Shown: positions 15,201-26,290 of the stretch, one piece after another
Layout: every line of letters begins with the position of its first letter
Numbering within the stretch: the first letter of the stretch is position 1
Made by a program: the position numbers and the translations under genes
Assembly (NCBI GenBank): GCA_945643635.1
Contig: CALZFC010000017.1
Span: 3,342,001 to 3,406,000, forward strand
Source of the DNA: Allodiplogaster sudhausi
Lineage: Eukaryota; Nematoda; Chromadorea; Rhabditida; Diplogasteridae
DNA: 64,000 bases
Direction: 5' to 3'
Notes under the pieces: generated by a model
Database searches by the model: none
Told to the model about the DNA's origin: nothing
The model's input: only the letters and a program-made list of their open reading frames with translations

Positions 15201-18200
15201 ATTTCAAAAATTTCAAACCTCGTGCGACTCCGGATTGAGCGCGTACTGAATGTTGCACTCGCCAATCACGCCCAGATGACGGACAACCTGCGTTTTACAT
15301 CTAATTCAATACTCGCATTAACAAAAAAAACAATAATTCCCTACTGCCTAATAAAAAAAAACTTCTCTCGTTAGATAAACTATTACAGTATCAAAATAAC
15401 AGAATGACACCAAAATAACAATAGAGAAAACCTTGATAGCGCACGTCCGCAGCATATTATATTCCGCATCAGAGAGTGTCTGAGAGGGCGCAACGACGAC
15501 AGATTCGCCTGTATGGATGCCTCAAGAAATAATTCTCAGTTTAGTTTTAGAGATTTTTAAAAATTCAAATGTGTATTAAAAAAAAAAGTAAAAAATAAAA
15601 AAAAAACTGGTGACTTATATTTAAAAAAAAAATTAAATGAAATCAAACATCTTATACCAAGCGGATCAACGTTCTCCATGTTGCACACAGTGACACAGTT
15701 GTCGTAGGCATCTCGGACGACTTCGTATTCAATCTAAATAAAGTTCCTTGGGTAATTTTCTGCGAAATGCAAGCTTGGAAATTACTGAGGAAAAAAATAC
15801 ATATTCAAATTTGCCGCCAAACAAAAACAAACCTCCTTCCAGTTCTTGAGACTCTTGTCAATGAGTACTTGGTTCGAGTAGATGAGAGCTTGGCGGGCAA
15901 TCTCGACGAGTTGCGTGCGGTTGTCCGCAAAGCCAGAGCCCAGGCCGCCGAGCGCGAAGGCAGCGCGAACCAGCACAGGGTAGCCAAGCTTCAAGCATTT
16001 TTATCTTTAAAATCATTATCTCTCCCTCTCTAAATCACTCTCTCCTTCTCTCTTACTCTCACCCTCCTTCTCTCTCTCCTTCTCAACCTCACTCTTTATC
16101 TCACCCTCATTCTCAACCTCTCGCCTCCTCTCTCTCCTTCATCTCGATCTCTCTCCGTCTCCATCTCTACCTCACTCACTCGCCCTCTGCCGCATTTTCC
16201 GCCTCACTTCTGTCTATCTCCCTCCTTGTCTCTATCTCGCTCCCTCCCACCTTCTCGGCGGCCGCAATGGCATCTTCCAGATTGGTGGCTGCTTGCGAGG
16301 GCGCGACATGCTCTCCGATCGACTGGATCTCTTGGTTGAATCTCTCGCGGTCTTCCGTGTTCATGATGGTCGGGATCGGCGTGCCGAGTACCTGCACATC
16401 AGTAAAGCTACAGTATTCCCGTCTACGAAGAACAGTATAGTCGTTTCAAAAAAACCAAAAGCGATTATCCAGACATTCTCTCATCAAATGGCACTATTTT
16501 TTTGGAATTGTTAACGCAACTCAAATTTTGCGAAACGTTCTCATTTCTTCTTATTTTGGAAGGTGTACACTGCTCATTGTCAGTACATTTCTCCCCTAAC
16601 CTGAACATTGTACTTCTCGAAGACGCCCTCCTTGTACAGGTCGATCGCGCAGTTCAGCGCCGTCTGCCCTCCAAAAGTGCAGAGGACACCGGTCGGTCGC
16701 TCCTTCTTGATCAACTGGAAAGCGAATGCGAAAATGTTAGGAAAAATATGTCAAAAAAAAAGAAAAATAAATAAAAGAATAACAAAAGCTTCATTCTCCT
16801 GCTCTCTCGCATTCCTGTCTCCATTTCCTTCTTTCACTTTTTCTCCCTCTCTCTTTCTCCTTCTCTTTTTCTCTCTCTCTCTCCTTCTCTCTCTCTCTCT
16901 CCTTCTCTTTCTCTTTCTCTCTCTCTCTCCTTCTCTTTCCCTCTCTCTTTTCTCTTTCTCTCTCTCACCTCTGCAACGTATTCCTTCGTGATCGGGTTGA
17001 AGTAGGTGTAGTCTGCGAATCCCTTCGTCGTCTGCACGGTCGCTACGTTCGGATTGATTAGCACTGTCCGAATGCCCTCTTCACGGAGTGCTTTCAGAGC
17101 CTAGAGAAAATCAATGCATTTTTCAATCAATAACTTTTAAAAACTGTCATATCAATATCATTTTTTTCCAGGCAAAACCGAGCCCAATTCTTTAGATATC
17201 TCTAATTGTGCTCTCTAATCTCCTCCAACCTGAGCTCCAGAGTAGTCAAATTCGCCCGCTTGGCCAATGGTGAGGCCGCCAGAGCCGAGTACAAGCACCT
17301 GCACTCAATGGATTCGTTTTAATAGTAGTATCGCAATTATAAAAAGATTACTAAAATAGATTAATAAATTTTTTACAATGTCACTTAAAAAAAAAAAAGT
17401 TATTGAGAGAGTAAAATGCGTCTTATTCTATTTCTTTTTTTCTCCTTCTAACCTTCCTCTGCGGCTTCACTTCGTAGGTCGGAGTGTAGTGAAGGCGGCG
17501 ATCGATAAGGGGCGCGACACTAAAGTTACAATTAAATTTTAAATTTTAAACCTGGCTGTTTCATCACAGTTCTTTGTGCCTCGTTGCTAGCTTCTTTTTG
17601 TTTGTGAATTCTACACAGTGCAGCAAGGGTGCGAGACTGTCTCCTTTCTTTAAAAAAAAAACAAAACTAACATCTCATAATAAGTCTTCTCATAAATTCA
17701 ATAAAAAAAATTCAATTATGAATTCAATAATTTTTTAAAATTAATACCTGAACTCCCTCTCGCCTGCTGTCGACTTCTCGATCGCTTCGACAAAGACGTC
17801 AAAGAGGAACTCGCAGTCCATCGGGCCGGCCGTGTGCTCGGGATGGAATTGAACGCTGCAAAAGAGATAGCACCTTTAATGAAATTAATAATACTTTGAT
17901 ACCCAATTAAATTTAATCTTCTGTGAACTATATTGTAATGAAATTTTTGTTTTAGATATATTTTTTTTAATTTTTACAATATGAAATATAAGAATACTGT
18001 AAGTTGATGGATGGATACAGTATGGGAGTATATATTCATCAACTTACAGTATTCTTATAATTCATATTGTAAAATTAAAGAAACTTATGACCTGAAGAAT
18101 GGCCTGGACGTATGCACGACACCCTCGTTCGTCTTGTCGTTCTGATTCGTGAACAGCGGTTGCCAGCCATCGGGGAGTGTCTTCTCGCTACAAGAGGCTC

Positions 18201-21200
18201 TCTTTTCTTCTTCATCAATAAAAACAAGAAATGTTATTTGAATTACGCGCCAAAACTCTTCCAATCAAACGATGAATGTGTGGGACTACTAACTCAGGTT
18301 TTTTTTAAATATTTTTTCCCGCAAATGTTTGCTCATTTAAATTTTCTACTTTAAATAGCATAACAAATTAATAAAAGCCTCACTCGACTGCAAATCCATG
18401 ATTCTGCGAAGTGATAAAGCAGCGACCCGTTCCGCTATGTGTGCATGGCTGGTTATGGCCACGGTTACCGTACCTAAAAATGTTGTTTTTAATAGTTATT
18501 TACCCAATCTGTTTTTATCTCAATATTATTTTTATTTATACTTCTTGCTTTTTATCCAATTCTGGAATGCTTTCTCATGGTCTGAACTCTCCTTGTAAAA
18601 AACAGTTTATTAATTTAAACAAATTTTTAATTAAAATGACAATAAATGACAAGAACACGTATCGAAACCTACTTGAGTTTGTATGTTGTCGCTCCGGCAG
18701 CTCTGGACAGCAGTTGATGCCCGAGACAGATGCCAAAGACGGGCGGGCTGGCCGGGCTGGAGATTAGACGGGCCAGTCTCTCCACCAATTCACGGCATCG
18801 CTCCGGGTCTCCGGGACCGTTCGAGAGGAAAACTCCGGCAACGTCTACAAAATATTAGCTTTAAACTGGTTCCTAAATAAAAAATTATACACTAAAACCC
18901 GCATCAGCCCCTGGAATTTTGGACCATGTGGTTTTCTGAATCAAGGGATTCTGAAATGAGAAGGAACATGCCAAATGTGCTGGCCGTTCTCCTTGGTGAG
19001 CGGTTAAAAAATGAATAAATAAAGCTATAGATTGTGAGATAGAGAGGTAGAGAGATGGAGAGCAAGAGAAAGAGAGAAGCAGAGAAAAAATGAACCCACC
19101 CTTCTCCTGATCAATCGGGTGATTCCACGGTACTCTCTTCACTCTGAGTCCTCTCTTGAGCAGACAGCGAAGTTGATTCGTCTTCAGTCCACAATCGACT
19201 GCTAGGACGGTGTGCTTGCGAGAGGCATCTCCCAGCAGTTGAACTTCCTTAAAGGACTATGTTAATTTATATGTACTGATTGATATAAAAAAATATAACA
19301 ACTTTTATTGACAAATAATATTTTTGCAAAGTTGATCCTCCTTAAATTCTTCTTCATCTATCATGATATAGAACAATATAAAAGAGAAAATTCGCATTTA
19401 CTTGGTAACTTTTTTGCTGTGACACAACTATTTGACAAAAGTTTCCTTGCTTTTATGGTGGGCTTTATGATAAACATATAACTACTGTTTATTTACGAAT
19501 CATCGTATTTGCATTCGTTTGGTACACCTTTTTCTGTCATAAAACTAGTTGACAATAACATGAAATATTTTTTTTTTCAATGAATGAATGATTCACCTTC
19601 TTTGCAACAACGTCCACCAGATTTTCCTGGTTAATGTCGGTGAACTCAAATTTGGACGGATCATCTGCTTCCACGATAAGCTGAACAAAAGAAGACGCTT
19701 ACTTCTAACAATAAGATAGTGTAATAACTGATAGAAAAAACTTTTTCCCCATATTACACGATCGCCCAGAGCATCATCCGTCGCACGCCGAGAGGTGTGG
19801 AGGTTTCAGCTTTCCCTCCCCCCCCCCTTTTCCCTTCCTCTAATTTCCCTAGTCTGCACCTGCTCATTACATACGCGGTATTATAACTCTTAATGTTGTC
19901 ACATCTATATTTTATGATGTACGAATAAATAAATAAATAAAAATCAAAAGAGAGAATGATAGCAAAGTTCGCAGTAGATCGAACAAGTCTTCCCATAATT
20001 TCGAATTGAACAAAAAAACACTGCGAGCCATCATGCTTGGAGGTACCGTATACTCCTACTTTAGTTACAGTATACTATATGGACGACTTTTCTTTGCTGT
20101 CAAATATTTTTTTCAAGTATGATAAATAAATAAATAATAAATGTCCAACCTTTGCTCGCATGGTTCCTTGTTCGCGAATCTTCTTCGTTAGCATTCTGAC
20201 GTCGATGCCTGCCAGCCCGGGTACGCCTGCCTTCTGCAGCCATTGCGAGAGTGTCTGCCGCGACTCCCAGTGCGACTCTTCGCCGTCCAAGCAGAGCCTA
20301 CGCAAAAAAATGCTTTCAAACAAAATTCATATTAATTATTTTAGCATTTTATTGTTCAATTTATCGATCATCCTTACATTTTGTTTTCATGTTCTTGACT
20401 TGTATTCAGCTAGCGCAGGGTCACTTTTTCATGGAGGTACCAACTAAAACCAGTTTTCGCGTTTCTTCCCCCATATTTTACTTGTTGTCGTACCTCATAC
20501 TTTGTTATCACCAGTAAAAAACCGAAATGACTTTTCTTGCCGAAGCCACCACTTCTTTAAAAATGAAAATACAAATAGGCCATGGAAAGTTGTAAGACCA
20601 GCGAATAGTAAAGCAATATAAATTGTTAATAAAGATTGTTAATCTTATGGTTAAGCCAATATTTGCTCCCCAAAAATGCAAAACGCTTTTCTGCCATGTT
20701 TACAGTGTCCCTCCTTCCTATCCGTATCAAAAGAAGAAGCCGTTCTCATCCGTGATTTCTACATGATTCTCACAGGCACATCATGCAATCGCATTAGGCC
20801 ATCTTATCTTATCGTATCTTCTCTTCGCTTCTCCAATGTCTTTACGATTCGGGTAGCATTTGGGAGGAGGGGAATGACGAAGTGGAAACCGCCGACGGGA
20901 ACGAAAAGATCTATAAAAGATCCGCAAGAGAGATAAGCCGTTTAGGCAAGAGAAGAACGTCTACGTTAAGATAAGATTAGAAAATAGATATAGAGAAATG
21001 GGAGAGCGAAAGAAAGAGAGGGAGAGAAAGAGAGGGAGAGAAAGAGAGGGTGAGATAGAGAGGGTGAGATAGAGAGGGTGAGAAAGAGAGGGAGAGAAAG
21101 AGAGGGTGAGATAGAGGGAGATAGAGAGGGGAAGAGGCAACATATAAGTGTAAGTGAAAAAGTAAAACGAGAGAAGAGCGAGCGAGATGAGAACAAAATT

Positions 21201-21919
21201 GCGACTCAAAAAAGTCTGAAACAAGCCACATGTCCAGGAATACGACGGGCAAAGGGAATAGATATAGAAGTGTTGGAAATATGATATGCTGCTGACGAGG
21301 AGATCAAATTAAAAAAGCCAGTGCTATTTAAAACTTCCCGCCAATCCCAGTCTTGGTGTCCGAAGTGGCTAGTTTAAAAAAAACCTCCTCATTTTTGGCC
21401 TCTGCGAGATTACTACTAAAAAAATAATCTTTTCGAAAATTGAACATACCCCATGAACTATCTTTCCGAACAGGAAATAGAAAGATCAACACAGTTTCAA
21501 CTTTAGTCCCATTTCATGGATAGTAGCCAAAACGATCGGCTTGGCTCATTTTAAAAGCATTTGAATCTCCCGCCAACCAACCTGTCAATGATCAACGCCG
21601 CTGGCCAGATGCGTTCGCTCTCGAGTGGCGGCAGGCCATGCTCGTCCGGCATGGCATCTTCGGGTACGCCGTAGTTGCCGATGAGCGGGTAGGTGAGCAC
21701 GAGCAGCTGGTGCGCGTAGCTCGGATCCGTCAGCGACTCCACGTAGCCGACCATGCCCGTTTGGAAGACTAGGAAGAAAGACTAGTTAACTAAGTTACGA
21801 TATTTGCGGGAGTTACCAATCTCGCCGACGACACTCTTCGTGGCGCCGAATGCCGTGCCGACCACCTCGGTGCCATCGTCTAGGATGAGTGTCGCCTTCA
21901 TCGTCTCCCACGTGTGCAT
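2001..21919 (-). CDS. pyr-1: CAD trifunctional pyrimidine biosynthesis protein (GATase-CPSII-DHOase-ATCase)
   Basis: One multi-exon gene encodes the cytosolic enzyme for the first three steps of UMP synthesis: glutamine to carbamoyl phosphate, carbamoyl aspartate, then dihydroorotate. About 38 short exons can be read in order, all with GT-AG type borders and no stop or frame break found. The order GATase, CPSase, DHOase, ATCase matches animal CAD. The first exon reads [10 protein letters not shown] from an ATG at 21,901; an in-frame ATG six codons upstream (21,919) is used here. The last exon is 2,001-2,072 ([14 protein letters not shown]..., stop at 2,001-2,003), joined in phase 0 to the exon 2,326-2,426. 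Introns are small and AT-rich, and many carry GA/CT repeats. C. elegans pyr-1 is the expected ortholog. The coordinates span introns. Exact borders of a few exons (for example near 18,201) are inferred. Confidence 0.95.
4401..4458. repeat. (GA)n microsatellite in a CAD intron
   Basis: A nearly pure GA run in the intron between the exons at 4,214-4,288 and 4,64x-4,882, one of more than a dozen such tracts across CAD (others at 2,127-2,310, 5,176-5,235, 6,017-6,058, 7,200-7,345, 8,463-8,505, 9,150-9,206, 16,850-16,970). Confidence 0.9.
5098..8156 (-). other. pyr-1: CAD domain 3: dihydroorotase
   Basis: This zinc amidohydrolase closes carbamoyl aspartate to dihydroorotate. Exons in order: 8,02x-8,153 ([19 protein letters not shown], the HxH metal pair); 7,83x-7,947 ([15 protein letters not shown]); 7,35x-7,512 ([14 protein letters not shown], with the Lys expected to be carboxylated); 7,01x-7,110 (PVVCHAEK); about 6,77x-6,830 ([11 protein letters not shown]); 6,53x-6,602 ([11 protein letters not shown]); 6,06x-6,150 ([10 protein letters not shown]...CFATDH); 5,817-6,010 (APHTSEEK... 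with the catalytic Asp just before); 5,42x-5,560; and 5,10x-5,170. All metal and substrate residues expected for animal CAD DHOase are seen. Exons 5,42x-5,560 and 5,10x-5,170 lead into the linker. Confidence 0.94.
8275..17305 (-). other. pyr-1: CAD domain 2: carbamoyl-phosphate synthase II (two ATP-grasp halves plus MGS-like regulatory domain)
   Basis: The synthase makes carbamoyl phosphate from bicarbonate, ammonia and two ATP. The first half opens with [20 protein letters not shown] (about 17,230-17,298) and continues through [16 protein letters not shown] (16,97x-17,103), [17 protein letters not shown] (16,61x), [16 protein letters not shown] (15,8xx-15,99x) and [20 protein letters not shown] (15,000-15,060). 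The second half opens with [18 protein letters not shown] (about 12,91x-13,05x), then [16 protein letters not shown] (12,29x) and [16 protein letters not shown] (about 11,75x-11,81x). The regulatory domain ends the block at 8,96x-8,28x ([46 protein letters not shown]). The intron at about 11,000-11,750 carries a hAT-like MITE. Confidence 0.94.
11061..11458. mobile_element. hAT-like MITE in a CAD intron
   Basis: The element is bounded by inverted ends CAGAGGTGTAAA at 11,061 and TTTACACCTCTG ending at 11,458. This fits the CAGNGNTG ends of hAT transposons. The flanking 8-mers (11,053-11,060 and 11,459-11,466) share their last five bases ACAAG, so the target duplication is imperfect. The interior is rich in GGGCC/GGCCC words near both ends and has no transposase frame. 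It sits inside an intron of CAD and should be spliced out. Confidence 0.75.
17974..18075. repeat. Short foldback repeat in a CAD intron
   Basis: Two nearly perfect inverted arms of about 38 bases (around 17,977-18,016 and 18,037-18,073, containing ACTGTAAGTTGATG and its complement) flank a spacer of about 20 bases. No coding potential is seen. It is probably a tiny MITE or a hairpin-forming repeat. Confidence 0.7.
21001..21131. repeat. GA-rich minisatellite in the first CAD introns
   Basis: Units of GAGAGGGTGAGATAGA and GAGAGGGAGAGAAA alternate as an imperfect tandem array inside the intron between 20,298 and 21,581. There is no coding content. Confidence 0.6.
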
Positions 21920-21950
21920 GCAGCGGGCGGATGGAATGCGGGCGCCGCCA

Positions 21951-21966
21951 CTGGAGAAGAGAGAAT
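21951..21966 (-). promoter_or_regulatory. Candidate 3' splice / trans-splice acceptor upstream of CAD start
   Basis: On the minus strand a pyrimidine tract followed by CAG ends at 21,951, 32 bases before the first in-frame ATG (21,919). In nematodes such a site just before the start codon often receives a spliced leader, but it could equally join an upstream exon, since the frame stays open to the acceptor. RNA data would decide. Confidence 0.35.
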
Positions 21967-21999
21967 TTTGGTGTCTTTGTCACATATTTCAGTCGAGAT

Positions 22000-22531
22000 A
22001 TGCAATCTCAATCGAATGGCATGAAATTATTGAAGGCACGATGAAGTGAGGAAGAAAGACATAGCAGCCTAAGCCAACTTGAAGTTTTTCGAGGAATTAA
22101 AAGGGAAAGAGAACGGAGCAAGACAAGGAAGAATGACTGACAAATTTCCAGGTTTCAAATGGGTCAAAATATGACATCATTGACATAAAATAAGTATGCC
22201 CGCTGTGTAGTATTATCTTTTATTGATGGAAGAGCTTAGAGGAGAACGGCTGATTTATGGAAGAGTCTTATGGAAAGTGACGAAAAGACACGCAAAAAAG
22301 GTGACCAGGCGATTAGTGACGGGGTTAAAGATTGAGGAGAACCTCAAAAGAGTAAGACGTGCAGTCGGTGGGGTGGGCGCTGACCTGGGAAGGTGGTCTC
22401 CTTCCTTTTTGACTTCTCACTCTCTCTCTCTCTCTCTCCCTCTGCAAAATCCTCTCATTCTAACCCTCACTCTTTCTCTCTGTTCTCTCTCTCTCTCCCT
22501 AATCATCCCTCTCTCCCTCTTTCTAACCCTG

Positions 22532-22566
<35 letters not shown>

Positions 22567-22749
22567 CTCTCTGCCTCTCTCATGATATGTCGCATTGCCA
22601 TCAACTGAGAGCAGAAGAAAAACACGTGATGAGAAGCGTCTCCGTTTCTCTGCTTCTTACTCGCCCATTAACACTCATTTCAACGCTCCACTCCCTTCCT
22701 CCACCACGTATGCCAACTAACTACCCCCAGCCATCAAGCACATCTTTCG

Positions 22750-22785
<36 letters not shown>

Positions 22786-23523
22786 ATCTCTTGCTCTCTC
22801 TCTCTCACTCTCTATCTCTCGCTCTCTCTATCTCTCGCTCTCTTTCTCTCTCTCTTTCGCTCTTCCATCACAGGACAGACTTGGAATTTGAAGCAGAACG
22901 AAACAAGAGAAAAGATGCATAAGAGAGAGGGAAAGACATAAAAATATAGCGAAAGTGAGAGAGAGAGAGATAAAGAGAAAGACAGAGAAAGAGAATCACT
23001 GAAACCACTAGAACAATTGCAAAGATCACTGCGCCGAGTCAGGGCAACGAACACATGCACTAGGAATGGAACGAGATCAAGAATTCACGAGTATCTCCGG
23101 TAGACGAGACAATTTCAGCGAAAGAAAAGGAATAGAGCTAGACTCCAAACGTGTTTTTTTCATTGTTAGTGAATATTTTATATTTTACACCCCCGGTGAT
23201 TTCCAAACTGAATTATGGGTGAATAACCTAGTAGAATCATAGTTGCAGAAAAATTTGTTTTAGCTTACCTTTTTTAATATCCTACTCTTTCTTTTCACAG
23301 GGATGCAAAATATACACTAACAATGAAGAATTCGTAAAAGTCGTAAGCCCTTTGCGAACAACTTCCTGTTTTTTGAGAAGAATAGAGACGGAGAAGGGAG
23401 GAGCGGCCCCGGTTGGGCTAGCCTAGCCGTTCGTTGAATGGCCAGACATGTATGTGATAGCACGGAGGGGGTGGTCAAGGGGAGGGGGAGGAGGGCAGTT
23501 CTCGAATAATGGGAGAGAGAGAA

Positions 23524-23576
<53 letters not shown>

Positions 23577-25350
23577 GAGGAAATGTCGTTTTGATTAAAG
23601 AGAGATAGTAGAAGACCTTCGGAGAGCAGAGCCTAAGTAGACAGAGAGAGATAGAGAGGGAGACAGGGAGAGAGAGAGAGAAACAGAGAGAGACAGAGAA
23701 ATAGTTAGAGAGAGAGAGACAATTAGAGACATAGTTAGAGAGAGAAGGTACAAGGAAATAATAAAACGAGCAGAGCAAACGAATGATAGAGCCGTGATCG
23801 CGGCAACGGTGGGAAAGAGCGAAGCAAAAACAGTAGGGGGGCAGCACGGCCCGACACACTTTTCACGGAAAGAGCAGAGACTCTGCAGGCGATAAGAATA
23901 GGAAGAAAGAAAAGATTATATTTACGAACGGAAAAAAGTTACGCAAAAATGAATGCGAAAGACGATTAAGAAAAGAAGAGGAAAGACGAGCTAAAAATGC
24001 GGTATGCTGAACGAAGACAAGCGAAAGGAAGGCGAATTGAAACTAAGCACAGCAATTTTCAAGGAAAAGACAATGATTAAAAGTCGATGAAATGATTTGA
24101 CAAAGTAAGGGAATCAAGAGAAAGCCGAAAAACTGCGGACGTGCGCATTGTGAAACGGGAATAAAGCACGGAATACTGCCGCAGATACACGCCCGGCAAC
24201 CCGAGAAAGTATAATGATAATTAGGAACGATAAGAAATGACGTTCTGACAAACTTGATAAGAACAACGAACACGAGGAAAAGTTGGCAAAAGTTGATAAC
24301 GTACGACGAATATCCTAAAAATTAAAGCTCTTTTCAAACAATGCGCGCTACCGTAATCGTAATTCTAGCGAAGCTGCGGCTGGTCATGCGGTAGAGCGCA
24401 CCCGTGACCATAGTGAAAGTTGAGCATTCTATGAATGTATGTTTCAACTTTAATTTAATAAAAAAATATACATATAAAATAGACTATTTTTATTTAACAC
24501 ATATAGTTAATTGATTATAATATTACATTTTAATAAATAAACAAAATAAATGTAACCACATAAACAATAAAAAATATCTTCTTTTTTGATTTTCCTATGT
24601 GACCAAGCTTGGCCAAAAAAGATTTGTTGGCGGTGATCAATTTTTAGCCAGATATTTAAATTTCTTTTTTTAAATACTTTAGAAAACGTCTCTGTCGGTG
24701 CACACGGTACGTCCACAAAAGCAAGCAAAGAATGCTAATGATGTGAAGCAGAGTCAGTCTCTGCCCCTCTTGCCAAATTAACACCCCATTTTCACGATGG
24801 AGTGAGAGATACAGACGATAGAGAAAAGGTTGAGACTTAAAGAACCTCAGAGAGGTTAGATATACACAGAATCTTGGCAGCAAGGGCGGCTCGGACTACT
24901 CGGACGCTTCCAAATGTATCCTGGCTTATAATTATTGTCCTAGGAAACACTAAAATATCTTAAATGGTACATTAGGTTTTTTGGAGAAAAGATACTACTG
25001 TTAAAAAATCGCTAATTTCTATTCATGTGATAAGAAGCTGTTATCTTTTGCTTCTAAAAAATTTCATTTTAATATTTTAAAAAAATTTGTCTATCACCAT
25101 TATTTTGTCTCCACCAACATCTTCGAATATTTTATTTATTTATTTATTCAATACATCATTATGATGTGACAACATTTAGAAATATCGATCAAGAAGGATA
25201 ACCAGATTCAAACGTAAAGTTGAGAAGAAAATACAATTAGACAATAAAATTAAACAAAAAATAATAAAGCAAGAGATTTTTCACTGATAATAGATAATGG
25301 GCAAAAGATAATGGCAAACACAAATCAGTCACATTTGCTGAGAAGATTTG
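22000..25350. other. Gene-free, purine/pyrimidine-biased stretch upstream of CAD
   Basis: I see no gene. About 22,415-22,575 and 22,750-22,860 are CT-rich repeats, and about 22,920-23,000 and 23,510-23,745 are GA-rich. Their long open frames are Ser/Leu or Arg/Glu low-complexity translations. The 23.8-25.3 kb part is ordinary AT-rich sequence. The CAD promoter should lie at its left edge, but no box could be assigned. Confidence 0.6.
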
Positions 25351-25816
25351 CCATACGATGCAAAATAGAGCGGCCGTTCATTCACAATATATTTCTTATT
25401 GTGTTTACTTTGCAATGCCTTTATTCATATTTCTCCACGGAGAACTAACGAGGGACGCGATGAAGAGGAATGTCGCGGTTTTCAACAAGTTAAATTTAAA
25501 AAAAACGAATAAAATTATTTTAGAAAAACAACTAAATTTCGCCAAAAGAATATATTCTCCTCCTTATAAGGGCAACTTGAGGAACAATATCTTTTTTTTA
25601 CTTTACAAAAAGCGCCTCGCGTGGAACAGTGCTAATTTTGCGTGGTATGTGTCGTCGGCATCGAAGGATTGTCCATATGAATTTGCTAAAAGAATTGTTT
25701 TCTTTTCTTTAAAATCATTCATGTATATTAATTTAGAATGTATTAAATTTAAGCTTTGCATATAAAGTGGGAATTTGACATTGTTATGGCCTACTAATAA
25801 TCATTGAACTAAATTC

Positions 25817-25825
<9 letters not shown>

Positions 25826-25872
<47 letters not shown>
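25826..25872. repeat. (AT)n microsatellite
   Basis: An uninterrupted TA dinucleotide run follows a few CATA units. The matching place in the second duplication unit is occupied by the Tc1-type foldback element (30,698-32,265). Confidence 0.9.
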
Positions 25873-25876
<4 letters not shown>

Positions 25877-26290
25877 TTATAAAAGTTTTGGAGTACACGG
25901 ACGGAATATCATCTCATGAAGTTTTTAGGCACCCAACCTAAATCTTTTTTTTTCTTAGACATAATGAGATCAGACGAGTAGTCAAACCGAAGAGGCGAGG
26001 CGGAGAAGAGAATCGTAAGAGAAGTGAGGAGAGGTGCCGAAGCAAACATCAGAATGAACAGGAACGATGTCAAGAAGCGAGTGTTCCGATGCGGGCTGCG
26101 TTGTTTTGAACAATGAATTACTTTAAATATTATAGTTAATAAATTTTATTTTATTCATGATAACTATTCTCATTATATTATGAGCAAACAGCATTTTCAT
26201 TTTTTTTTATAAATGCAATATTCGACTCCACAATATAATGTTTGGTAATTTTAAACGCATAGAAAACAAATTAATTGTTTACTTTCTCCT

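Larger units (their letters stand above)
17440..21919 (-). other. pyr-1: CAD domain 1: glutamine amidotransferase (GATase) exons
   Basis: This block supplies ammonia to the synthase by hydrolysing glutamine. Exons read from the sequence: 21,817-21,919; 21,582-21,768 ([18 protein letters not shown]); 20,150-20,297 ([19 protein letters not shown]); 19,597-19,680; 19,100-19,247 ([16 protein letters not shown]); 18,673-18,844; 18,384-18,473 (NRGHNQP...[10 protein letters not shown]); about 18,092-18,201 ([16 protein letters not shown]); about 17,750-17,857; and 17,450-17,520. The nucleophile elbow FGICLGHQ is in the 18,673-18,844 exon and the catalytic His motif VQFHPEH in the 17,750-17,857 exon, so the class I triad is kept. 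The acceptor of the exon ending near 18,201 is the least certain border. Large introns (19.7-20.1 kb and 20.3-21.6 kb) hold only repeats. Confidence 0.93.
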
